This document shows, piece by piece, positions 1 to 6,184 of a DNA stretch of 21,838 nucleotides. The DNA lies in contig JAGDBE010000025.1 of NCBI GenBank assembly GCA_017959195.1, positions 1 through 21,838 on the forward strand. Direction: 5' to 3'. The notes beneath the pieces are model-generated. The model did not search any database. It worked only from the letters and a program-made list of their open reading frames with translations, and was not told the DNA's origin. The position numbers and the translations under genes are program-made. This stretch comes from Clostridia bacterium (GTDB lineage: Bacteria; Bacillota; Clostridia; Oscillospirales; CAG-382). Each line of letters begins with the position of its first letter. Position 1 is the stretch's first letter.

Positions 1-1640
1 GGAATTTCCGCAAACACGGCGTTGACCTTCATTCCGAGCAGTTTCGACGAAATGCTCTCGATAAGCTCGGACTTGTCCTTGTAGTTTGCCATATACGAGC
101 GCGTAATCGAGGGAACGTAGATTTTAAGCGTGTTTCCGAATATTTCCGCGCGCGCGTCTTTCAGCATCGAATAGCAAATCATGTCCTTCTTTTGCAGTTC
201 GTCGAGCAGTTCTCCGAACGCAAGCATCTCCGTTCCTTCTCCGTCCTGCAAAAGAACTTTCGGCTCTTCCGGCCGTGCCTTCGGCGCTTCCTGCTCTTCC
301 GGCACTTCAACCGGTGCTTCAACCGGCATCTCAACCGGCTCCGGGATCTCTTCGACAGGCTCCGGAATTTCCTCAGCCTGCGGAGCCTGAGTGTTTTCCT
401 CTTTTGCGGGCTTTTCTGCTGCTTTTTTCGGTTTTTCGGCCGGTTTTTCCGCTATTTCGGGTGCGAAAGACGGTTTCGGCGCAATTCCCGACTCCATTTC
501 GGAAATTCTTTCGAGCAGCGCCTCGTACGAGTTGTCAAACCGCGCGTCGCAGAGTTTTATGAGCGCAAGCTCCATGACGGTGCGCTCGGAAAGCCCGTTT
601 TTCGTGAGCTTGTTCTGCGCCTGCTCGGTGATTTCGAGGGAATATATAAGCCGTTCCTTCGAAAAATCGTTTTCGCAGTTTCTCAAAGCGGAAATCACGT
701 CGTCTTCCGTGTCGATAAGCGAAGAAACGGAGTTTGACGCGTATTTCATTATAAGCAGATTTCTGAACATTCTTGCAAGTTCCGAGCATAAAACTCCCAT
801 ATCCTTGCTCGATTTGTATATTTCCGAAAGTTTTCCGAGGGCTTTTGCGCCGTCTCTTTTCGCAACGGCGGAAAGAAGTTCGAGGACGGGGCCGTTTCCG
901 ACGATTCCGAGCGACTGCGCCGCCTTGTTTCTGTCGATTCCCGTCTTTCCGACGAAAAGTTCCAGCATCGAGAGCGCGTCTCTCATGGCGCCCGACGCCA
1001 AAAACGCGATTAAATTCAGCGCGTCGTCGGTTATGCCGATTTTTTCTTCCCCGGCAATGTATTTAAGGCGCGGAAGCATATCCTGCACCGAAATTCTGTG
1101 GAAATCAAATCTCTTGCACCTTGACAGAATCGTCGCGGGAATTTTGTTGAGTTCGGTTGTCGCAAGAATGAACATGACGTGCGACGGCGGCTCTTCGAGC
1201 GTCTTTAACAGCGCGTTGAACGCGCCTTTGGACAGCATGTGCACCTCGTCGATTATGTAAACCCGCTTTTTCATTTCAAACGGCATGAACGCAACCTTGT
1301 CGCAGAGGTCGCGGATGTTTTCGACGCTGTTGTTTGACGCCGCGTCCATTTCGAGAATGTCGTAGGAATTTTCAAAAGCGAGGCAGTTCTTGCATTTTCC
1401 GCAGGGGTCGCCGTTTACGGGGCTTTCGCAGTTGACGGCCTTTGCCAGAATTTTGGCGCAGGTGGTTTTTCCCGTACCCCTTGAGCCGCAGAAGATGTAG
1501 GCGTGGGAGACGGACGAGTGTTCGACCTCGCTGCGAAGCACTTTCGTAATGTGGTCCTGACCTATGACGTCTGAAAAGACGGAGGGCCTCCATTTGCGGT
1601 AAAGCGCGATATATTCTTTTTTGTTTGCGTTTTCGGACAT
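1..1640 (-). CDS. dnaX: DNA polymerase III subunit gamma/tau (3' end cut by window edge)
   Basis: This is the clamp-loader ATPase of the replisome, which loads the sliding clamp and, as tau, tethers the polymerase. No stop codon is reached, so the reading frame stays open to the left edge (546 codons visible). The ATG at 1640 follows an AGGAGAT site. Visible motifs are Walker A GSRGTGKT (residues 52-59), a four-cysteine zinc knuckle (C71, C80, C83, C86; C-x8-C-x2-C-x2-C), Walker B DEVH (131-134), sensor ILATTE (158-163) and SRC (173-175). A Pro/Glu/Ala/Lys-rich linker at about residues 395-450 contains tandem EIPEPVE units. A folded C-terminal domain follows, as in Firmicute DnaX. Family members are about 560 residues in Firmicutes, so only a short tail is missing. 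It is third in the ecfT-truA-dnaX transcript, 34 bases after truA. Plus-strand reading frames here, including a 289-codon one, are shadows. Confidence 0.96.
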   Translation of the reverse strand, partial: MSENANKKEYIALYRKWRPSVFSDVIGQDHITKVLRSEVEHSSVSHAYIFCGSRGTGKTTCAKILAKAVNCESPVNGDPCGKCKNCLAFENSYDILEMDAASNNSVENIRDLCDKVAFMPFEMKKRVYIIDEVHMLSKGAFNALLKTLEEPPSHVMFILATTELNKIPATILSRCKRFDFHRISVQDMLPRLKYIAGEEKIGITDDALNLIAFLASGAMRDALSMLELFVGKTGIDRNKAAQSLGIVGNGPVLELLSAVAKRDGAKALGKLSEIYKSSKDMGVLCSELARMFRNLLIMKYASNSVSSLIDTEDDVISALRNCENDFSKERLIYSLEITEQAQNKLTKNGLSERTVMELALIKLCDARFDNSYEALLERISEMESGIAPKPSFAPEIAEKPAEKPKKAAEKPAKEENTQAPQAEEIPEPVEEIPEPVEMPVEAPVEVPEEQEAPKARPEEPKVLLQDGEGTEMLAFGELLDELQKKDMICYSMLKDARAEIFGNTLKIYVPSITRSYMANYKDKSELIESISSKLLGMKVNAVFAEI

Positions 1641-1674
1641 AATGATTTATCTCCTTTTCAAAAAAGCGGGGATT

Positions 1675-2466
1675 TTACTCTGCGCAATGAAGCGGGACGT
1701 TTGTTTTTTCGTCGTAAAAAATGCGGTTTAAGTAAAGTGCGTGGGCGACCGCGGTGTCTCCCGCGTTCTTTCTGTCTTTTGAGTTTATGATTTCGGTAAT
1801 TCCGCCTTCCTTTATGTTTCCGTAGGAAGCTGAAAGCAGCGTGCCCACCATAATGCGCACCATGTTGTATAAAAAGCCGCTTGCGCAGACGTAAACGTCG
1901 ATTTCGTCGCCGCACCGCACGATATCGAAGCGGTAAATCTCACGCACCGTGTCGTCGGTGATTTTTGAGCCCTTTGACATAAAGGCGGCAAAATCGTGCT
2001 TTCCCAGAAACTCGTCTGACACAAACTTTAACTTCTTTTCGTCGATTTTCTGCGGAAAAAAGAGGACTTTTCCGTCTGAAAGCGGGTTTCTGAAGTGGGA
2101 ATTCCATATTCTGTAAAGGTATTCTTTCTTTTTTGCCGAGTACCGCGCGTGAAATTCGTCTGATACCGCAAGCGCGTATTTTACGGCGATTCCCGAGTTT
2201 TTAAGTCCCGAATTGAGCGCGAGCGGCAGTTTGTTTTCGGTTATTATTCCGCCCGGCAGATCGAAGTGGCAGACGTAATTTTTTGCGTGAACGCCCGAAT
2301 CGGTGCGCGAACAGCCGTGCACGTCGGGACGAAGGCCGAAAGTTTTTTCTATCGCGTCCTGAAGCGTCTCCTGCACGCTTTTTGCGTTGTCCTGCACCTG
2401 CCAGCCGCAGTAGTCCGAACCGTCAAACGTGATATTTAATGCAAATCTCTGCAAACCGTTTTCCAT
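1675..2466 (-). CDS. truA: tRNA pseudouridine synthase A
   Basis: TruA converts uridines 38-40 of the tRNA anticodon stem-loop to pseudouridine. The 263-residue protein has the normal family length. The catalytic aspartate lies in SRTDSGVHA (D56). The N-terminal GSDYCGWQVQ stretch and the C-terminal ASGFLYNMVRIMVG stretch are family hallmarks. The ATG at 2466 is preceded by GGAGGGG at a good distance. It sits 12 bases after ecfT and 34 bases before dnaX, so the three genes are almost certainly co-transcribed. ecfT-truA adjacency is the familiar Firmicute arrangement; dnaX as the next gene is not. Confidence 0.97.
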   Translation of the reverse strand: MENGLQRFALNITFDGSDYCGWQVQDNAKSVQETLQDAIEKTFGLRPDVHGCSRTDSGVHAKNYVCHFDLPGGIITENKLPLALNSGLKNSGIAVKYALAVSDEFHARYSAKKKEYLYRIWNSHFRNPLSDGKVLFFPQKIDEKKLKFVSDEFLGKHDFAAFMSKGSKITDDTVREIYRFDIVRCGDEIDVYVCASGFLYNMVRIMVGTLLSASYGNIKEGGITEIINSKDRKNAGDTAVAHALYLNRIFYDEKTNVPLHCAE

Positions 2467-2478
2467 GTTACCCCTCCG

Positions 2479-3297
2479 TCATATCGCGGAAGCGAAAAAC
2501 GCGTTTAAGAAAAATAAGCCCGCGAGCAAAAGCATTATAAACAGCAGGAAAAATACGTCGAGAGCCGTAATTTTCAGGACTTTCATGCGCGTTCTTCCCA
2601 CGCCGCCGCGGTAGAGGCGGCATTCCATCGCGTTTGCAAGCTCGTCCGCCCGCCTGAAAGCCGATACGAAAAGCGGCACGAAAATCGGCACGAGCGCACG
2701 CAGTCTCTTTTTCAGACTTCCCGTCTCAAAGTCCGCGCCTCTCGCTTTCTGCGCCGAAATAATCTTGTCTGTCTCCTCAAGCAACGTCGGAATAAAGCGC
2801 AGCGCAATCGACATCATCATCGAAAACTCGTGCACGGGGAGTTTTATCTTCGCAAGCGGGGAAAGAAGACGTTCCAGCGCGTCGGTAAGCGACACGGGAG
2901 AGGTCGTGTATGTCAGCATTACGAAGGTTATGATGATTAAACAAATTATTCTCAGCGCCATAAATACGGCAAACGCTATGCCTTCGAGGTAAACTTTGAC
3001 AGGTCCTATCTGAAAGAGCAGATTTTCGCCCGACGTCCAGAAAATGTTTGCAGCCGTCGTGAAAATTAGGATAAAAAGGACCGGTTTTATGCTTTTGAGC
3101 ACCATTCCAAGGCCTATTCCCGAAACTATGACGAGCGTCAGTGAAAAAAGGCATACGAGCCCTAAGGCGTAGTAATTCTTCGCCGAGAAAATCGCGACGA
3201 TGATGAAAATTATTGAAATTATCTTAATTCTCGGATCAAGTTTGTGGATTATCGAGTTTCCCGGGAAAAACTGTCCGAGAGTGATATCTTTAAGCAT
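2479..3297 (-). CDS. ecfT: Energy-coupling factor transporter transmembrane protein EcfT
   Basis: EcfT is the membrane scaffold of ECF vitamin/metal importers, linking substrate-binding S components to the EcfA ATPases. The 272-residue protein has hydrophobic segments at about residues 26-38, 44-64, 70-87, 106-130 and 245-268. The cytoplasmic coupling domain has the first Ala-Arg-Gly motif at 185-187 (QKARGADF). The second motif is altered to CRL within AMECRLYRGG, keeping the arginine (R226). It is the first gene of its transcript. No EcfA ATPase or S component is in the window, although in many Firmicutes ecfA1-ecfA2 lie directly upstream. The ATG at 3297 follows a weak AAAGG site. Confidence 0.93.
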   Translation of the reverse strand: MLKDITLGQFFPGNSIIHKLDPRIKIISIIFIIVAIFSAKNYYALGLVCLFSLTLVIVSGIGLGMVLKSIKPVLFILIFTTAANIFWTSGENLLFQIGPVKVYLEGIAFAVFMALRIICLIIITFVMLTYTTSPVSLTDALERLLSPLAKIKLPVHEFSMMMSIALRFIPTLLEETDKIISAQKARGADFETGSLKKRLRALVPIFVPLFVSAFRRADELANAMECRLYRGGVGRTRMKVLKITALDVFFLLFIMLLLAGLFFLNAFFASAI

Positions 3298-3339
3298 TAT
3301 TTAAAGACCTTTCTCAAAGGATATACTTTCTTAATTTAT

Positions 3340-3367
3340 AGTATACCACAAAAATTCATTCTGTCCA
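3340..3367 (-). promoter_or_regulatory. Predicted sigma-A promoter for ecfT-truA-dnaX
   Basis: On the minus strand, TGGACA (3362-3367) is followed after 16 bases by TATACT (3340-3345), which is preceded by TGG, an extended -10. Transcription would start about 35 bases before the ecfT ATG, leaving no room for a vitamin riboswitch leader. Confidence 0.72.
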
Positions 3368-3414
3368 ATAGATTTAATTAAATTTTTATAAAATATCGGC
3401 AAATAAAAATGCAC

Positions 3415-3443
3415 TTTACTATTTTGCGAAAGTGATATATAAT
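3415..3443 (+). promoter_or_regulatory. Predicted sigma-A promoter for the ThrE/kinase operon
   Basis: TTTACT (3415-3420), a 17-base spacer and TATAAT (3438-3443) stand about 37 bases before the ATG at 3481. A second overlapping TATAAT lies at 3444-3449 but has no -35 box at normal spacing. This promoter diverges from the ecfT promoter within a 183-base intergenic region. Confidence 0.65.
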
Positions 3444-3480
3444 TATAATGACGTAAAGTAAAGCGAAAAGGAAGGAAAAG

Positions 3481-4260
3481 ATGTCAAACAACGATAGGAC
3501 AGAGCTCGTTTCGGCATGCCTTGACCTTGCGGAAGCGATGATAAAGAGCGGCTCTGAAGTCAACCGCATAGAAGACAGCTTAACGCGGATATTCGAAAGC
3601 TACGGCGCGCAGAAAACCGACGTTCTGACGATAACCTCGCTCATCGTCGCGACCGCCGTCTTCCCCGATACCGAGCCGATAACGCAGACAAGAAGAATAA
3701 CCGAAATGCAGAACGATTTCGAGGTGCTCTCGCAGCTTAATCAGCTCTGCCGGGATATCTGCGCCGAAAAACCGTCTCCCGGAGAAATAAGGGAAAGAAC
3801 GGGAAAAATACTCGAAAAATCCGAAAAAGAGCCGAAAAACAAGAAAATTTTACGCAAATTCATCGCCTATATTCTCGCGTCCGGCGGCTTTACCGTATTT
3901 TTCGGCGGCGGAATAAAGGAATTTTGTATTGCTTCCGTCATCGCCGTAATAATCGCGTGCTTTGAGCTTGTTTTCAAGAGAAAGGGCGTGAACGCGGCGG
4001 TTTATACGTATTTCTGCACGCTTGCGGCTGCCGTTTCAACCGTACTTTTGTGCAGACTTTTCGGCATTTCCTCCGATACGGTCATAATCGGCTTTATTAT
4101 GATAGAAATCCCGGGAGTAATGTTTACAAACTCGATAAGGGACATATTTCTGGGAGACACCATTTCGGGCGCGCTGAAAACGCTTGAATCGCTGCTTCTT
4201 GCGGTGTCTATCGCGTGCGGCGTCGCGTCGGCGTTCTTTATAACGGGAGGGAATCTGTGA
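3481..4260 (+). CDS. ThrE-type threonine/serine exporter, N-terminal half (DUF1212)
   Basis: This 259-residue protein matches the N-terminal half of the ThrE exporter family, which moves small amino acids such as threonine and serine outward. A soluble region comes first (about residues 1-120, with GSEVNRIEDSL near the start), then about five hydrophobic segments from residue 121. The signature PGVMFTNSIRDIFLGDTISG lies near the end. In actinobacterial ThrE the two halves are fused; in many Firmicutes they are two genes, as here. The start follows AAGGAAGG. It overlaps the next gene by one base (TGATG), which implies translational coupling and a two-subunit transporter. The substrate is inferred from the family only. 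Confidence 0.88.
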   Translation: MSNNDRTELVSACLDLAEAMIKSGSEVNRIEDSLTRIFESYGAQKTDVLTITSLIVATAVFPDTEPITQTRRITEMQNDFEVLSQLNQLCRDICAEKPSPGEIRERTGKILEKSEKEPKNKKILRKFIAYILASGGFTVFFGGGIKEFCIASVIAVIIACFELVFKRKGVNAAVYTYFCTLAAAVSTVLLCRLFGISSDTVIIGFIMIEIPGVMFTNSIRDIFLGDTISGALKTLESLLLAVSIACGVASAFFITGGNL

Positions 4261-4721
4261 TGAAAGAGATGATAATTCAGATAATAAGCGCTTTCGTCGG
4301 CTCTCTCGGCTTTGCGATACTTTATAACGTAAAAAAGACCAATCTTGTACTCTGCATGCTCGGCGGCGGACTTACGTGGATAGTCTGCCTGTGCGCTTCC
4401 GCCTTTTCAGAGGATTTGTTCGTGGTAAATATAATCGCGGGCGCGTTCGGAGCGTGCTATTCCGAGATTATGGCGGGAATCCGCAAGGTGCCCAAGACGA
4501 TATTCATTCTTCCTTCGATAATCCCGCTCGTTCCCGGAAGCGGACTGTATTATTCAATGATATATCTGTTTTTCGAAAAACAGAGGGACGTTGCCGAAAC
4601 GTACGGAAAGAACACGTTTCTTACGGTCAGCGGAATTGCGGCGGGGCTCGTGCTCGTGTCGGTGATTTTCAAATACGTCCGTAGATTTCTGAAAAAAAGA
4701 AAGAAACTTAAGGAGGTGTAG
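4260..4721 (+). CDS. ThrE-type threonine/serine exporter, C-terminal half (DUF3815)
   Basis: This 153-residue protein has four membrane segments and the family motif LVPGSGLYYSM near residue 100. It corresponds to the C-terminal ThrE_2 half and should pair with the preceding protein. I chose the ATG at 4260 because it overlaps the upstream stop by one base and follows GGGAGGG. The upstream in-frame ATG at 4215 would add 15 atypical residues and lacks a good ribosome binding site. The charged C-terminus (FLKKRKKLKEV) is probably cytoplasmic. Its last codons contain the AGGAGGT site that serves the kinase gene. Confidence 0.87.
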   Translation: MKEMIIQIISAFVGSLGFAILYNVKKTNLVLCMLGGGLTWIVCLCASAFSEDLFVVNIIAGAFGACYSEIMAGIRKVPKTIFILPSIIPLVPGSGLYYSMIYLFFEKQRDVAETYGKNTFLTVSGIAAGLVLVSVIFKYVRRFLKKRKKLKEV

Positions 4722-4723
4722 CC

Positions 4724-5626
4724 TTGTTCAGATACGTATCTCTTGCTTTTGCGGCGATTTATGCCGCATATTACGTTTTAAAGCCGTATTCCCTCATAAA
4801 AAAGGGTGTTTCGGATATCAAAAAGAAGGATAGAATTCTTTTTGCAACCGAAACCGCGCTGGTTGTCGCGCTTTTGATTTTCATGATGATTTCGGAGGAA
4901 AATAAGGCGCTCCTCTTGGCGCAGATAATAATTCTCGCCGTCTTTTCGACTGCTGCGGTTGTAAATATAACCGTATATTTTGCGCTTGCAAAGAGTGAGA
5001 AAAACGCGATTTTTGCCGACGCGCAAAGGGAAAAGGAGATAAGAAAATTCCGCCACGACATAAAGAACTCCCTTTACGGCGCAAAGGCGCTTGTCGACGC
5101 GGAAGAATATAAAAGGGCGTCGGATTACCTCGGGGAGATGCTCGACGAAGCGTCATCCCTTGCAAAGGATAAAAGCTATTCCGATAACCTCATCGTCAAC
5201 GCCGTCATGAAAAAACTCGCCGCAAAATGCGGCGAAGACATAAAATTTTCCGCCGAAATCGCGGTCGGAGACTTCCTTTCGGGACTTTCCGACAGAGACC
5301 TCGCCGTCTTTTTCGGAAACCTCGCCGACAACGCTTACGAGGCGGCGCTGGAGGTTAAGAATAACGAAAAATTCATAAATTTTTCGTCGTCGGTGCGCGA
5401 AAAAATGTACGTCATCTACTGCGAAAACTCGTTTGACGGCAAAATTGAGCAGGATGAAGGCGGAAAAATAATAACTTCGAAAAAGGATAAGAAAAATCAC
5501 GGCTTCGGACTTGAAAGCGTCGAAAAAATCATATCGAAAATCGGCGGAAAAATCGAAACCGGCGACTGCAGCGACGGAATTTTCCGCATAAGCGCCGTTT
5601 TTCCGAGAGAAAGCGGACTGAAATGA
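4724..5626 (+). CDS. AgrC-like GHKL-domain sensor histidine kinase
   Basis: This is a membrane sensor kinase of 300 residues. Two or three hydrophobic segments lie at about 2-22, 39-57 and 64-88. A dimerisation/phosphoacceptor helix follows with FRHDIKNSL (H111), then a GHKL ATPase domain with N-box NLADNAYEAA (N203) and G-box NHGFGLESV (259-266). This is the AgrC/YesM-like HATPase_c_5 type, and the short helical region resembles SpoB. The TTG start at 4724 is supported by an ideal AGGAGGT (4711-4717). No response regulator lies next to it. Its place after two exporter genes, with a 4-base overlap into an acetyltransferase gene, suggests it may sense or tune exporter activity; that is inference. 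Confidence 0.9.
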   Translation: MFRYVSLAFAAIYAAYYVLKPYSLIKKGVSDIKKKDRILFATETALVVALLIFMMISEENKALLLAQIIILAVFSTAAVVNITVYFALAKSEKNAIFADAQREKEIRKFRHDIKNSLYGAKALVDAEEYKRASDYLGEMLDEASSLAKDKSYSDNLIVNAVMKKLAAKCGEDIKFSAEIAVGDFLSGLSDRDLAVFFGNLADNAYEAALEVKNNEKFINFSSSVREKMYVIYCENSFDGKIEQDEGGKIITSKKDKKNHGFGLESVEKIISKIGGKIETGDCSDGIFRISAVFPRESGLK

Positions 5627-6144
5627 TAAGAAAAGCAAAAATTTCCGACCTTGACGGAATTTCGAAAATTTACGACAAAATTCATACCCTCGAAGAGGCG
5701 GGAAAAATAAGCACCGGCTGGATAAGAGACGTTTATCCCACAAGAGACACCGCAAAAACGGCGCTCGGACGCGGCGATATGTTCGTAAACGTAAGCGGCG
5801 CAAAGGTAATTGCCTCCGCCGTGATAAACAGTTTTCAGGACGAAACGTATGCAAAATGCGAAAAATGGAGCGTCGAAGCAAAAGAAGACGAGGTCATGGT
5901 CATACATACTCTCACGGTCGACCCCGACGAGTCGTCAAAGGGAGTGGCGCGCGCGTTTGTCGCGTTTTACGAAAAGTACGCAAAGGAAAAAGGGTGCAAA
6001 ACCCTGCGGCTCGACACCAACGAAAAAAACGAGAGGGCTCGCGCCCTTTACAAATCGCTCGGCTATCGTGAAACGGGGGTTTTTCCATGCGAATTCAACG
6101 GCATTCCCGGCGTAAACTTAGTGCTTTTCGAAAAAAATATATAA
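5623..6144 (+). CDS. GNAT-family N-acetyltransferase
   Basis: This 173-residue cytosolic protein has the GNAT fold pattern. An N-terminal segment of the type MIRKAKISDLDGI is followed by the acetyl-CoA site at about residues 98-118 (VDPDESSKGVARAF). RLDTNEKNERARALYKSLGY at about 127-146 is typical of small-molecule or amino-acid acetylating members. It overlaps the kinase stop by four bases (ATGA), so it is translated from the same message. The substrate cannot be told from sequence. Given its operon partners, a free amino acid or small amine also exported by ThrE is possible but unproven. It ends just before a strong terminator. Confidence 0.9.
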   Translation: MIRKAKISDLDGISKIYDKIHTLEEAGKISTGWIRDVYPTRDTAKTALGRGDMFVNVSGAKVIASAVINSFQDETYAKCEKWSVEAKEDEVMVIHTLTVDPDESSKGVARAFVAFYEKYAKEKGCKTLRLDTNEKNERARALYKSLGYRETGVFPCEFNGIPGVNLVLFEKNI

Positions 6145-6171
6145 AAAACGGCTGATAAAATCAGCCGTTTT
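6145..6171. terminator. Bidirectional intrinsic terminator between the GNAT gene and polA
   Basis: An 11-bp perfect stem (AAAACGGCTGA / TCAGCCGTTTT) with a TAAAA loop is followed on the plus strand by TCTTTTTTTT. On the minus strand it is followed by T residues from the A-tract at 6143-6148. It lies between two convergent genes and can stop both. Confidence 0.9.
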
Positions 6172-6184
6172 CTTTTTTTTGTTT

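Noticed and set aside
421..450. A-runs in dnaX as a programmed frameshift site for making gamma
   Set aside because: The longest run reads CCG AAA AAA GCA in frame, which does not fit the A AAA AAG type heptamer, and no stem-loop is evident after it.
391..1260. 289-codon open frame on the plus strand opposite dnaX
   Set aside because: It is serine/phenylalanine-rich, has no ribosome binding site, and lies wholly antisense to a clear dnaX with all its motifs.
3298..3480. Riboswitch leader for ecfT
   Set aside because: The predicted start site leaves a leader of only about 35 bases, too short for any known vitamin riboswitch.
4215..4259. Earlier start for the second ThrE half
   Set aside because: The ATG at 4260 has the GGGAGGG site and the usual one-base stop/start overlap; the 15 extra residues look random.
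5153..5881. 242-codon minus-strand frame opposite the kinase and GNAT genes
   Set aside because: It is a shadow frame rich in arginine and phenylalanine with no family match, and it overlaps two well-supported genes.
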